IMG/VR virus record: IMGVR_UViG_3300034101_005442
Location: 1-52,128 of that record
DNA length: 52,128 nucleotides
Strand: one strand, 5' to 3'
Source: a virus
Numbering within the stretch: position 1 is the first letter of the stretch; every line of letters starts with the position of its first letter. Positions 26,554 through 36,076 of this stretch are shown piece by piece. The translations under genes and the position numbers were made by a program. Under the pieces are notes generated by a model. The model made no database searches and was not told the origin of the DNA. It saw nothing but the letters and a program-made list of their open reading frames with translations.

Positions 26554-26587
26554 AAGCGATTGCTCTTTTGGGTAATCGCTTTTTTTA
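26554..26587 (+). terminator. Intrinsic terminator between convergent genes
   Basis: AAGCGATT at 26554-26561 pairs with AATCGCTT at 26574-26581 over a 12-base loop, followed by TTTTTT. It sits 30 bases after the secreted protein stop codon and just before the convergent subtilase stop at 26604. It mainly serves the rightward unit, as the T run is on the plus strand. Confidence 0.8.
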
Positions 26588-26603
26588 TTTCTTTTATATG
26601 CTA

Positions 26604-29141
26604 TCAGTATCGTACTGTTATATTAGGAAAATATAAAATTTTATTTGTACCTTCGTGTAGATCATGAGGAAAAGATCCATTAGATAATGTTGGTATACTA
26701 TTATCTTTAATCCATTGTGTAACTTGTTCTACTATATTACCTGATCTCTGTACATTACCTTCTGTTAAATAACTTGCTATGGCACCACATACCTGAGGAC
26801 TAGCCATACTTGTTCCGCTTAATTTTGACATACCGAATCTATTGTCCTTTGGATGATTACAAAAAAAAGAGTTACCACCAAATGACTGGGCATTATAAAA
26901 AGCAGATGATAAGATTTGACTACCAGGAGCATATATATCTATTCTTTTTCCTGAATTACTAAAAGAAGATTTAATCTCAGGACAACATTCATAAGACATA
27001 GAACCAACAGTAATAACTCCACTAGCTGATCCTGGACTACTTCCTTGAAATGGAAAAAAATTATAGATATTATCTCCCCATGGCTGTCCAGGATATAGAT
27101 TTATATAATTAGTTCCTGGAAGGAAACCTGCAAATGTTGTACTGTCTTCATATGGGATCGATGGATTTTCTTTTTGTAGATTACATAAATTTGCTTCTAT
27201 GGTGAAATTATAATTATCAGAAGTAGGAATTCGTATATCATAGAAACTATTACCAGCAGCTGCAACAACCACAACATCTGCTTCTATCATGTCCTCTATT
27301 AATGAATCCATCACTATGTCTCTGGCAGGAGCCTGGTAAACATAAGTAGGAAAAAATAATCCCCATGTTGGTTCTCCAGGAATTGATATTTTATAAAAAA
27401 TAATTCCCCAATTATCTAAAAATTCTTCGCTAAATCCACCTCCATTTGTTATATAAACTTGTGGTGGAGAAGTAAACCATCCATAAGATGGATCAGCCAT
27501 AGAAGGATCTTGTACCCACAATGGTATAATACTAGAAACTTTTCCTCCATCTACTGTTGTTCTAGCTGCTGGCCCTGATATTCCAGAATGAGGTCCATAT
27601 GAATATCTAAATGATATATTAGGGATAGAATTATATTGTCCTCCTAATAAAGTATATTTAAAACTAGTTGAATTAATGTTAGTCTTTTTTGTAGCTATAA
27701 CATATAGACCATTAACAATCCTAGAATAGTCATCAGGTCCATTAAGAGAGCCAATACCACAATAATTATCATATTCTCCATTATCATTTGAAATGGTCCA
27801 TAATGCATCTTTAACACAATCTCCTCCACTTAATATAATAAACGGAGGATCATTAAATATTTTAAAGATGTCTCTCGCAATCCCAGGAGCACTATTTAGT
27901 ATTTGTATGGATTTAATAAAATTAGAACCAATTATTGCTGTTGCTGTTGCTGTTGTTCCAGAAACAGGGTCATCAAAAGTTATAGTTGGTGGCTGATCAT
28001 ATCCACTACCCCATTCTGTTATTTTGATACTATCTATATTGCCATTAGAGTTAACCGTACAGATACCAGATGCTGTTACTCCTGCCAAAGGCTGAGAAAA
28101 TATAATATTTGGTGGACTATTTTGACTATATCCAGACCCTATATCAGTAACTGTTATCTCCTTTACTGTTCCGCTAGCCATTATTACTAAGGCCTCATCT
28201 CCACCACCACCATTATATGATATATCTGGATTATTAGTATAACCAGATCCAGAATTAACAATATTAAACGATTGAATTTGACCATTTTGGTTTATTACAG
28301 CCTCTGCTACGGCTTGTTCTGTTTCTCTTGGAGCAACATATTCTATTCCGCTGCCTATAATTTTAGTAATATATCTGATATCGTAAAGAGGATAACTAAC
28401 ACCATAGCTATGATTAGTAATTGTTGGTCTAGAATTTCCTTTTGATAAATGCCAATTTGTTATAGCTGATAGATATTGATAGCCAAGTGGGCCTGTATAA
28501 GGAGAAATATTATATATTTTACTGTTTTTCGCCCAACCTAATGTTGTTCCACATGCTGTTCCAGCAACATGTAATCCGTGAGGATTATTGTCTCTTTGAG
28601 ATACTGATTCTAAAATAGCTTCATATGGATATGATGATGGTTCATTAACATATGCATTCCAGTTTACCAACTCTACTCTAGAATTGCCATTCATGTCTAA
28701 TAATTCTGGATGTATATCTACTTCATCAAAACTCATACCTGGTTTTCCTGTAATTATTCCATCCACAATAACAACATCAACACCACTACCATCAGGAATA
28801 TTTTCTATATTTGCTTGTTGAGATAGTGCTTGTATTTTAATATTGTCTGTATTTGATTGTGATTGAAATAATATTTTTGATGGTAATAGACTTTCAGAAG
28901 TAAATACGGCTGGTTTTAAAATAGTTGGTGCTGTAATTTTTATATCGCTAACTCTATTATCATTTTTTAATAGAGAAGCCTCTTCATCGGTTAATTCTGA
29001 AAATAAACATCTTGAATATTTAATATCTTCAATATTACATTCTCTGTTAGGAACATACTCTAATGATGAAATTCCTATAAGTTCAGATTGAAATTGTTCT
29101 TTGTCAGAAATATTTTTTAAAACTATAGTATATTTTTTCAT
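26604..29141 (-). CDS. Subtilisin-like serine protease (S8) with beta insertion
   Basis: 845 residues. Residues 1-70 resemble an I9-type propeptide ([32 protein letters not shown]). Triad: D127 (VVIVDGI), H188 ([11 protein letters not shown]), S778 (GTSMASPQV); the oxyanion Asn lies in [10 protein letters not shown]. Between H188 and S778 the domain is interrupted by about 350 residues. These include three GSGY repeats ([49 protein letters not shown]), found in phage structural proteins. It lacks a signal peptide, so it is probably virion-carried and degrades host surface protein or processes neighbours. It overlaps the trypsin-like gene by four bases. Confidence 0.9.
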   Translation of the reverse strand: MKKYTIVLKNISDKEQFQSELIGISSLEYVPNRECNIEDIKYSRCLFSELTDEEASLLKNDNRVSDIKITAPTILKPAVFTSESLLPSKILFQSQSNTDNIKIQALSQQANIENIPDGSGVDVVIVDGIITGKPGMSFDEVDIHPELLDMNGNSRVELVNWNAYVNEPSSYPYEAILESVSQRDNNPHGLHVAGTACGTTLGWAKNSKIYNISPYTGPLGYQYLSAITNWHLSKGNSRPTITNHSYGVSYPLYDIRYITKIIGSGIEYVAPRETEQAVAEAVINQNGQIQSFNIVNSGSGYTNNPDISYNGGGGDEALVIMASGTVKEITVTDIGSGYSQNSPPNIIFSQPLAGVTASGICTVNSNGNIDSIKITEWGSGYDQPPTITFDDPVSGTTATATAIIGSNFIKSIQILNSAPGIARDIFKIFNDPPFIILSGGDCVKDALWTISNDNGEYDNYCGIGSLNGPDDYSRIVNGLYVIATKKTNINSTSFKYTLLGGQYNSIPNISFRYSYGPHSGISGPAARTTVDGGKVSSIIPLWVQDPSMADPSYGWFTSPPQVYITNGGGFSEEFLDNWGIIFYKISIPGEPTWGLFFPTYVYQAPARDIVMDSLIEDMIEADVVVVAAAGNSFYDIRIPTSDNYNFTIEANLCNLQKENPSIPYEDSTTFAGFLPGTNYINLYPGQPWGDNIYNFFPFQGSSPGSASGVITVGSMSYECCPEIKSSFSNSGKRIDIYAPGSQILSSAFYNAQSFGGNSFFCNHPKDNRFGMSKLSGTSMASPQVCGAIASYLTEGNVQRSGNIVEQVTQWIKDNSIPTLSNGSFPHDLHEGTNKILYFPNITVRY

Positions 29142-31252
29142 GATTCACCCCACCCTTGTATATTAATTGGAATAACTGATCTTAATATACCCCAATTTTG
29201 ATCTGTGCTAATTGGAGCGTCTGAGCTTCTTTCATAAGAAAGCATAGGTACTGATGTGGATGTTGGCGTAGGAGTAGCTGTTGGTGTTAACGTGACCGTA
29301 GCTGTTGGCGTTAAAGTGACCGTAGCTGTTGGTGTTAACGTGACCGTAGCTGTTGGCGTTAAAGTGACCGTAGCTGTTGGTGTTAAAGTGACCGTAGCTG
29401 TTGGTGTTAACGTGACCGTAGCTGTTGGCGTTAAAGTGACCGTAGCTGTTGGTGTTAACGTGACCGTAGCTGTTTGCATAGGAGTGGGGGTTGGGGTAGG
29501 TGTCGGAGTAGGACTACTTGTTGACTGAGAACAATTACTATTTAATGATATGTATCCTGAAATAGGATCATCTATACTATATCCTGGAATAGCTTGATCT
29601 GAAAGAATTTTCCATATTCCAAAAATACTATCCGAATAATAAGAATCTAAATAATTTATATTAATTTTCCATAAACTATTATTAGAGTCATAATATAAAT
29701 ATGCATATTTTATAGCATCTATCCATACGTATGATCCGTTGTATCTAAAAGTAAAAGTATCAGGAATTCCATCGGAATTAACAATATTACAACCATAAAA
29801 AACAGCAGGATAATCTGGTGGAGGAGGTGGCGGGGTTGAAGGAGTTGGATATGGTGTTGCTGGTGGGCCCATTTGAGGAGCAACACATTCTGCAAAATTA
29901 TCTAGATTGTATGATGTTAGTTGATATCCTCCTCCTAATTGATTCATTACTGTATTAATATCTAGTCTATGCTGATGTATTTTATTTGGTCCTAAATCTA
30001 ATCCTATTAGGATTGGCTCATTGTTTATCACAAGAAACATAGGACTACCAGAATCATATAATCTTAAACCATAATTAAATTCTTGTAATTCATTATCATA
30101 GTTTGGTATATCTCTATAGATTAAATAAAACCATACATTCCACCAAAATCCTAGATGTTTTATTCCAACACTTTTATCTTGATTTAAATAAATTATAAAT
30201 ATTTTATTTATAATATGTCCATATGGTAATCCTGGAGCTAACCATTCTAATTGCATTCTCTCAAAAGCATTATCTGGTAAAACTTTAGCAAAACTTATTG
30301 AATCTGGAACATCACTATCTAATAATGCTATAGCATAATCAGTATGACTATTACCAGAAATGGGCTCAACTTCAATAATATTAATTATGTTTCTTGTTAT
30401 TGTTTCATTATTTTTTGTAATAAATCTAATATCACTACCTATTGGAGGATAAAAATCATAATGTTTACAGAATATAACATGTCTCGGACTAATAAGAGTA
30501 CCAGCTGTATGATTACTGGTGGTTGTTAAATATCCTCCAGGTAATCTTAATGTAGGATGCATATTCCATGGAGAACAACATGTTAGATCTACATCATAAG
30601 CCCAACAATTAGGATTTCTAACAAAATTTTTGGTTCTTTCTGAATCATCATCAAGTCCACTATTAATATTATTTTGATAAAAATCTAAAAATAAATCAAG
30701 ACCATATAATCCATTCTCTTGAATACCATCAAAATATCTAGATTTGCTATCCTTATTTATTGCCAGTTTTCTGATCTGATCAGAAACATATGTATTTAAT
30801 AGTGGCTTGCAATTAAAGAAATTGTAATTATCCTTATCTTCTATTACTGTTATATAATGGTTGTTTGGATAACTAGTTCCTGATTTTAGATTGGAGCTAA
30901 AATGAGTATTTCCATTAATAGCAAAAGTAGTAGATATATTTTGATCACATAGATCGTATCTAGAATTTTGAGGATATCCTGGCTCAAATAAATTTTGTAA
31001 TATATTATACTTAAATTCTCTTATGGACGTAGCAGTAAGGTCCGTACTAATAGATCTTCTACTATTATCAATAGTAAAAGTACTATTATAGATATTTTTA
31101 GCATTATCGTTAAATAATGTTTTATTATATCTTATATTTACTTTATTTAATGGTATAATACCTGTGCTACTAATATTATCAAATCTATTGTAATATGCGT
31201 TATAATTTTGATGATTATTTTGTATTTGATTATTAATATTAAAAATAGACAT
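29138..31252 (-). CDS. Virion-like protein: shared N-domain, trypsin-like protease, PT repeat
   Basis: 704 residues. Residues 15-150 are the shared N-terminal domain ([32 protein letters not shown]), also in the genes ending at 31884, 35127 and 37659. Residues 230-440 are a chymotrypsin-fold protease with a complete triad: H264 in [13 protein letters not shown]305 in [10 protein letters not shown]401 in YDSGSPMF. Residues 485-575 match the first half of the gene at 40425-41192 (YGCN ... PGY). Residues 580-685 are Thr/Pro repeat, including eight TVTLTPTA units. The tail ends INIQGWGES. Probably a modular virion protease attached through its N-domain. Confidence 0.85.
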   Translation of the reverse strand: MSIFNINNQIQNNHQNYNAYYNRFDNISSTGIIPLNKVNIRYNKTLFNDNAKNIYNSTFTIDNSRRSISTDLTATSIREFKYNILQNLFEPGYPQNSRYDLCDQNISTTFAINGNTHFSSNLKSGTSYPNNHYITVIEDKDNYNFFNCKPLLNTYVSDQIRKLAINKDSKSRYFDGIQENGLYGLDLFLDFYQNNINSGLDDDSERTKNFVRNPNCWAYDVDLTCCSPWNMHPTLRLPGGYLTTTSNHTAGTLISPRHVIFCKHYDFYPPIGSDIRFITKNNETITRNIINIIEVEPISGNSHTDYAIALLDSDVPDSISFAKVLPDNAFERMQLEWLAPGLPYGHIINKIFIIYLNQDKSVGIKHLGFWWNVWFYLIYRDIPNYDNELQEFNYGLRLYDSGSPMFLVINNEPILIGLDLGPNKIHQHRLDINTVMNQLGGGYQLTSYNLDNFAECVAPQMGPPATPYPTPSTPPPPPPDYPAVFYGCNIVNSDGIPDTFTFRYNGSYVWIDAIKYAYLYYDSNNSLWKININYLDSYYSDSIFGIWKILSDQAIPGYSIDDPISGYISLNSNCSQSTSSPTPTPTPTPTPMQTATVTLTPTATVTLTPTATVTLTPTATVTLTPTATVTLTPTATVTLTPTATVTLTPTATVTLTPTATPTPTSTSVPMLSYERSSDAPISTDQNWGILRSVIPINIQGWGES
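29281..29472 (-). repeat. 24-base tandem repeat, eight copies
   Basis: Eight in-frame copies of a 24-base unit encoding TVTLTPTA. Two variable positions alternate together (GGT...AAC and GGC...AAA), making 48-base dimers, with copy five a T/A hybrid. This suggests expansion as a dimer with one later crossover or conversion. Confidence 0.9.
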
Positions 31253-31267
31253 GATTATTTCCTGAAA

Positions 31268-31909
31268 TTAATTAAGGTATCTTTCAAAATTAAAATTATT
31301 ATATGAAATACTATACCCAACAGGAATTTTAACATTATGTTCAAAGTTTTTATTTATAATAATACTGTTTGAGTTAGGCCATAAAGAAACAAAAAACTGA
31401 CAGTATGGATCAATATAAATGTAATAGTCAATTTTATAGTCTGATATATGAGACGGTAATACGTTATTATCGTGCCATTCAGTATAGGCATCAATATTAT
31501 TTATATATATAACAACATCTATATCTTTATGGTTGGTTACTCCATCAACAATGACTGATCCTGTGAGTCCTATATCTTTGAACCAAGAATAATCTTTTAG
31601 TAAAGGAACTAGTGTAGTATTGATAGTATCCCAAATTTTAGGAATGATAATTGTTGTTTGTTTTTTATATTTATCTATAACTTCTTTAATAAAATTTATA
31701 TCATATCTTCTATTAAAGCATTTTTTTAAAAAATTATCGTCTTCCTGTGCATGCTCATGTATATTTTTAGGACAACTATTATTACAAAATAAATGAGAAG
31801 CCTTAACAATATGCCCAAGTCTTAGTGATTGATATTTACATATTGCTGGACTGTTATTTCCACATCTAAACTGACAATCAAAATTAAACTTGGAGGATTG
31901 TTGCGTCAT
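31268..31909 (-). CDS. Nucleotidyltransferase-fold protein with Cys cluster
   Basis: 213 residues from the ATG at 31909, chosen over an upstream TTG because GGAGGA lies nine bases before it. Residues 10-50 hold C12, C16, C24, C42 and C46, likely a zinc-binding module. Residues 115-170 show the minimal nucleotidyltransferase signature: GLTGSVIVDGV (GS), then KDIDVVIYI (D129, D131) and KIDYYIYIDP (D161). It may transfer a nucleotide to a protein, RNA or small molecule. Its placement among virion-like genes is unusual. It overlaps its upstream neighbour by 26 bases. Confidence 0.65.
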   Translation of the reverse strand: MTQQSSKFNFDCQFRCGNNSPAICKYQSLRLGHIVKASHLFCNNSCPKNIHEHAQEDDNFLKKCFNRRYDINFIKEVIDKYKKQTTIIIPKIWDTINTTLVPLLKDYSWFKDIGLTGSVIVDGVTNHKDIDVVIYINNIDAYTEWHDNNVLPSHISDYKIDYYIYIDPYCQFFVSLWPNSNSIIINKNFEHNVKIPVGYSISYNNFNFERYLN

Positions 31910-33404
31910 ATATCTTTCCTCCAAATGAGTTGTTTACTCCGGAGTATGTCCATTCAATCTCATATTGAGTACCATTACAATTAATGGTTGTAGTATTTGT
32001 TGATTCTAACATTTCAGCTGTTATATTGCAAGCTTGTACTAAGTCAAACCAAATTTGAGTTTCTATTACTGGTCCTGGACCGTGAAAAGTGAATGAACCA
32101 TCAGCTATATAGTCACAAAAACAACATACACTATTATTTGGTACACTAGGAGTTGGTGTTGGGGTAGTTGTTAAAGTTGGTGTGGGAGTAGCTGTTGATG
32201 TGATAGTTGGTGTTGGAGTGGCCGTTGATGTGATAGTTGGTGTAGGTGTGGGTGTGGCCGTTGTTGTTATTGTTGGAGTTATAGTAGGAGTTGGTGTTGG
32301 TGACGATGTGACCGGTGGAGTATCACAAGGACCAGGATCAGATCCTGGACAATCAACATATCCTATAACTTTGCTTTTTACTGGACCAGGAGCAAGACAT
32401 GTTGAGAATATTACTACTGGTTCATTTGTTTCTAATGTTTCAGCAACCAAAACAATAAAGGTTACGCCATTATGACAATATCTGCTTTGACATACTAATT
32501 CTACTCTTGCTCCATCTAAGGTGGATGGATCGTCTACAACAAAATCAAAAGTATCAGATCTTTCTCCTAATAAAGGAACAAATCCAGGAACAGGAATTCT
32601 TGTGTGTCCAGTAGGATCGTTAACTTGTCCATTATTTAAAGAAATGTTTCTATTAGCTTGTAATATTGAAGAATCCGGAAATACTAGTATTGGTCTAAAT
32701 AAGGTAGCATCACAAACATGTCCTCCTCCACAAGTGGCTGTGAATACTCCAATATCTGGAATTTCTATTTGTTTAGGAGTTTCTAAATACCATGCGTATC
32801 CTTTAATTAGTGGCTTTAGCGTAGCATATAATATGGTTGGCGAGCATGATGGTTCCGATGGCTGAGGAATACATAATGGAGGACTAACACAAGCACAAGA
32901 TGCTGGATCAAAAGTTTGTCCTGATGGACAAATAACAGATTGGCATGATGGAGGAGTAAATCCACACAAGAATGGATTATTAATATTATCTTCTACGATA
33001 CTTATGGATTGATATCTAGGATATGATGTGTCTACCGTTTGATCAACACTGTAGTGTTTGGATCCCATATTAAATACGGTAGATAGTTTTTGATCACAAA
33101 AAGTATAGGTATAATTCTTGGGATAGCCAGCATTAAATTTATCTTGTAATATATTGTATTTAAAATCTCTAACAGATTGAGGCGTCCAATCTATAGTGAT
33201 AGAATTAGAATTATTGTTTGGTTTTTCATTATTAATATAGGTTGATAAATTATTATCTTGATCGATTAATGTATTATTGTATCTAATATTAGAATTATTA
33301 AGAGGAATAATTCCTGTATCTTGTACTGTTTCAAAACGATTATAATAGGCTAAATCATTTTGTTTATTTGATAATAATCCGCTATTGATGATATATTTTG
33401 ACAT
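31884..33404 (-). CDS. Virion-like modular protein, shared N-domain and PT repeat
   Basis: 506 residues. Residues 10-150 are the shared N-terminal domain (YYNRFETVQDTGIIPLNNSN, WTPQSVRDFKYNIL, FCDQKLSTVF). A Cys-rich patch follows (CPSGQTFDPASCACVSPPLC, about 158-185), like a short EGF-type or trypsin-inhibitor-like knot. Residues 195-360 form a beta-rich unit with paired Cys. Residues 365-425 are Thr/Pro repeats (TPTPTITSTATPT). The tail has CCFCDY. No enzyme motif seen. It starts the unit that continues into the nucleotidyltransferase, trypsin and subtilase genes. Confidence 0.75.
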   Translation of the reverse strand: MSKYIINSGLLSNKQNDLAYYNRFETVQDTGIIPLNNSNIRYNNTLIDQDNNLSTYINNEKPNNNSNSITIDWTPQSVRDFKYNILQDKFNAGYPKNYTYTFCDQKLSTVFNMGSKHYSVDQTVDTSYPRYQSISIVEDNINNPFLCGFTPPSCQSVICPSGQTFDPASCACVSPPLCIPQPSEPSCSPTILYATLKPLIKGYAWYLETPKQIEIPDIGVFTATCGGGHVCDATLFRPILVFPDSSILQANRNISLNNGQVNDPTGHTRIPVPGFVPLLGERSDTFDFVVDDPSTLDGARVELVCQSRYCHNGVTFIVLVAETLETNEPVVIFSTCLAPGPVKSKVIGYVDCPGSDPGPCDTPPVTSSPTPTPTITPTITTTATPTPTPTITSTATPTPTITSTATPTPTLTTTPTPTPSVPNNSVCCFCDYIADGSFTFHGPGPVIETQIWFDLVQACNITAEMLESTNTTTINCNGTQYEIEWTYSGVNNSFGGKIYDATILQV

Positions 33405-33442
33405 AATTTTGTACCATTATTAATATGATTATAATATATAAT

Positions 33443-33449
33443 TATACAC
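33443..33449 (-). promoter_or_regulatory. GTGTATA motif upstream of 33404 gene
   Basis: The minus strand reads GGTGTATAATTATA 20 bases after the stop codon of the previous gene and 39 bases before the start codon. There is no -35 box. It would drive the 33.4-26.6 kb protease unit. Confidence 0.5.
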
Positions 33450-33468
33450 CATATCAGCATACTATGTT

Positions 33469-35109
33469 TTATGGCACAATTGTAAAATCAATAATATTTC
33501 CTAATGTATAACAACATTCTATTGGGGGTGAACTACTGGACGGAGTAGGAGTGCAAGTAGGAGTATAAGTAGGAGTAGGAGTAGGAGAAGCACCAATACT
33601 TTTAGATGGAGTTGGGGTTAGGGCTGTAGTGCTAGTTGGAGTTGCGGTCGGAGTACGAGTTGGAGTACGAGTTGGAGTAGCAGATGCATTTGGATTGGGA
33701 GTTGGTAAATTTGGTATTAAATTATCACACATACTGCCGCCAGCACTAAATAAATATGAATCATAATAATTGTATCCATCAAGTATTACAATAAAGTTAT
33801 CTGATGCTTCAAATATATAAGGAACAGCTGAAGTTCCATTAAGTCTATTTTTGGATCCTAATAATTCTACCCAGCCGCTAACATAATCTGTTCCGGGAAT
33901 AGTAATAAAATTAGTTAATTGAGTACTATTTAATAGTGTGCCATTAACTTTAATGCTAGATAACGCATTCTGTTTAATGCCAATGAGAGCATAATACTTT
34001 GGATTATCTGTTTCTACAAGCTGACCAATCTCATTATATTGGGCACTCGTATAAGGCAATGGAGGAAGCGCTATAACATATCTTTTTGATAAATTATTAA
34101 ATGGAAAAACAGCATTCATCGACGGATCACCAATTCTATTGGTACCTATGCCTCTTTTACATTGATATACAAATATTGGATATGTTGCTGTAATCATAGT
34201 TGGACTGGTTACGGATAATTTTTCATAAGTTTGATATTTTCCTAAAGTTATTGATGTACCATTTATAGAAATAGTATTATTATTGTCTACAGATAAAATC
34301 TTAAAAGCATCTCCGGTACGAACAACTAGGTCATATCCTAATATATCAGATACTTTCTCAAGATTATATCCTATAATATTATTATAGTTTTGAGTTAATG
34401 GTAAAATAAAAGTTTTATCAAAATATTCATATCCATATATTTGACAAATTTGAGAATTACACGCACCTACCCAATTATAACAGAAACTATCTGTAAAAAC
34501 AGCTATCTTTTCTGTGCTCTCTATTTTAAATACTGGTCCCGGCAATAACTTTCCATTATTATCCCTTTCTCCTGAATTTCTATGTTTTAGCGTTTGTAAA
34601 TTTTGTAATGTGTATGTTTTTTTTACATTATTATTTAAATTAGTAATTGTAATAATATTATTGTTCGAAGTACTAACTATATTAATGTTCGAAGCTGCAT
34701 AATAGCCTTGTGAAAAGAATGGACATATATAATGTAATCTAGATAATTGCTCTATTGGTAATAGTCCTGTTCCATTACAAGCATGGACACGACGGAATAA
34801 ATAGTGGCATGTGATAGTTTTATCTGCTACTATTTTTATTCCTTTATTATCTGGTATCAATAATTCAGAATTAGAGATACTAAGTTGTTTCTGGCTAGGA
34901 AAGTTATAAGATGCTAAATTATTAGAATCTATAGTTACTGTATATGTTTCTCCAAGATATTGAATGGATACCACTGTTCCTGGTTCTCCAAGAAAGTATA
35001 AATAATCTGGATTAACTCCTCCAACAGTGTCTGGAATAACAAAATAAAACTCTTTACTTAAACAAGTGTCTGGCTGTGATTGAGTTTGTATATTATTTGA
35101 AACTTCCAT
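33469..35109 (-). CDS. IgGFc-binding-like N-domain protein with PT repeat
   Basis: 546 residues. Residues 15-465 fit the IgGFc_binding (adhesin-type) pattern: LSKEFYFVIPDTVGG, then NKGIKIVADKTITCHYLF, LLPIEQLSRLHYI, IESTEKIAVFTDSF, LSKRYVIALPPLPY, and YIFEASDNFIVILDGYNYYDSYLFSAGG. The family binds extracellular glycoproteins or cell surfaces. Residues 480-530 are Thr/Pro/Ser linker, and the tail PPIECCYTLGNIIDFTIVP carries the recurrent CCY...P end. It is probably an adhesin displayed on the particle, read from the 35.9 kb motif after the gene upstream. Confidence 0.7.
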   Translation of the reverse strand: MEVSNNIQTQSQPDTCLSKEFYFVIPDTVGGVNPDYLYFLGEPGTVVSIQYLGETYTVTIDSNNLASYNFPSQKQLSISNSELLIPDNKGIKIVADKTITCHYLFRRVHACNGTGLLPIEQLSRLHYICPFFSQGYYAASNINIVSTSNNNIITITNLNNNVKKTYTLQNLQTLKHRNSGERDNNGKLLPGPVFKIESTEKIAVFTDSFCYNWVGACNSQICQIYGYEYFDKTFILPLTQNYNNIIGYNLEKVSDILGYDLVVRTGDAFKILSVDNNNTISINGTSITLGKYQTYEKLSVTSPTMITATYPIFVYQCKRGIGTNRIGDPSMNAVFPFNNLSKRYVIALPPLPYTSAQYNEIGQLVETDNPKYYALIGIKQNALSSIKVNGTLLNSTQLTNFITIPGTDYVSGWVELLGSKNRLNGTSAVPYIFEASDNFIVILDGYNYYDSYLFSAGGSMCDNLIPNLPTPNPNASATPTRTPTRTPTATPTSTTALTPTPSKSIGASPTPTPTYTPTCTPTPSSSSPPIECCYTLGNIIDFTIVP

Positions 35110-35126
35110 AAATTAACTTTCTTATT

Positions 35127-35861
35127 TTAAGATACATATTCGCATGAGTATAATCTAACAATAGCTTTGGATACCTCATCACTAAAAAATGGTATTTCTA
35201 TATCACTTTGTAGACTGTTAATAGACTGAACATTAATCCAATCAGATAGTGGTGTAGACATATCGTCAAAAAATTTAATTTGTAAGACTAAGCATACTGT
35301 TGGAATACTAGAAACTATAACACGAACTTTACTTATAGAGTTTTCAACAAAATAAGTAAAATTAAAAGTTAAATCACATTCATCTGGTGGACCAACACGC
35401 GGCTTAGGAGGTTTGATGTTACAATCTAATTTATGATCAGATTCATTAACTCTGGCAAATTGATGATTTATAGGATAGGATAATGAACTATCAGAAAATC
35501 TTGTCCAATGAGTATTACCAGCTTGAAATACTATAGAAATTTTTTGATCACATAAATTATATGAATTAACAATTGGATAATTTTCATCAAAATTATTTGT
35601 AAGTATATTATATGTAAATTCTCTAATTGATTGTGGAGTCCAAGTTAAAGTAATTGATCTAGCATCATTATTTGATGTGAGATTACCAACTTTATGAACA
35701 ACACTATTAAAATTTTGATCAAATAAGGTATTATGATATCTAATATTTGGATTATTTTCTGAAATAATCCCAGTATTTGAAACATTATCAGACTTATTAA
35801 AATAGGCTAATGAATTTTGACTATTTATGGAAAGACCACTATTTATAATATAATTTGACAT
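35127..35861 (-). CDS. Shared N-domain plus duplicated beta domain
   Basis: 244 residues. Residues 10-150 are the shared N-domain (LAYFNKSDN, TGIISENNPNIRYHNTLFDQN, WTPQSIREFTYNIL, LCDQKISIVF). Residues 160-240 (CDLTFNF, VCLVLQIKFFDD, DWINVQS, RLYSC) match residues 1-85 of the gene at 36077-37633 (CTISYIL, KCLVLQTKFYDL, DWIDTEY, RLYSC), so this second domain is also shared. No Thr/Pro linker is present. It is a minimal member of the mosaic family and informs the domain boundaries. Confidence 0.75.
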   Translation of the reverse strand: MSNYIINSGLSINSQNSLAYFNKSDNVSNTGIISENNPNIRYHNTLFDQNFNSVVHKVGNLTSNNDARSITLTWTPQSIREFTYNILTNNFDENYPIVNSYNLCDQKISIVFQAGNTHWTRFSDSSLSYPINHQFARVNESDHKLDCNIKPPKPRVGPPDECDLTFNFTYFVENSISKVRVIVSSIPTVCLVLQIKFFDDMSTPLSDWINVQSINSLQSDIEIPFFSDEVSKAIVRLYSCEYVS

Positions 35862-35878
35862 GCTTTTACTCTTATTAA

Positions 35879-35971
35879 CTAAGATAAATATAGTAATCTA
35901 TACACCGTATTAGTACTACTTTCTAGTGTAAAGTAACACGATACTAGGGGAGGAGTAGAACAATATCCCAT
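35879..35971 (-). pseudogene. Possible decayed PT-protein tail (30 codons)
   Basis: A 30-codon frame (CSTPPLVSCYFTLESS...) between the micro-ORF and the next gene. TPPLVSCYFTL resembles the post-linker segment SPPIECCYTL of the gene at 33469. The ribosome site is weak. A degenerate leftover of tail exchange is the best explanation; it may not be translated. Confidence 0.3.
35899..35905 (-). promoter_or_regulatory. GTGTATA motif upstream of 35861 gene
   Basis: The minus strand reads GGTGTATAGATTA 38 bases before the start codon at 35861, inside a 215-base region with no convincing long gene. No -35 box is seen. It would start the 35861-33469 unit. Confidence 0.5.
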
Positions 35972-35983
35972 AATTTTTTACTA

Positions 35984-36064
35984 TCATGGAATAATAATTA
36001 TTGTTTGAGTTAATGAATAACAACAATCGTCTTCATTGCTTTGAATTTTTATATTATTTTGCAT
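35984..36064 (-). CDS. 26-residue micro-ORF, CCY-tail remnant
   Basis: Starts 12 bases after the stop codon of the PT-repeat gene. The peptide begins MQNNIKIQSNEDDCCYSLTQ and ends TIIIIP. Its end recalls ECCYTLGNIIDFTIVP, the tail of the 33469 gene, and its start recalls that gene's VSNNIQTQSQPDTC. It therefore looks like an N-terminus joined directly to a C-terminus, as if the middle had been deleted. It may be translated by coupling, or be only a remnant. Confidence 0.35.
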   Translation of the reverse strand: MQNNIKIQSNEDDCCYSLTQTIIIIP

Positions 36065-36076
36065 ATTTAAAATCTA

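Noticed and set aside
29281-29472. Diversity-generating retroelement template or variable repeat
   Set aside because: The repeats vary at fixed synonymous positions, not at adenines, and there is no reverse transcriptase in the window.
29256-29528. Open frame of repeated Val/Gly on the plus strand
   Set aside because: Antisense of the Thr/Pro linker in the trypsin-like gene. Similar Val/Gly frames at 32182-32475 and 36747-37094, and the Asn/Ser frame at 36813-37139, are also linker shadows.
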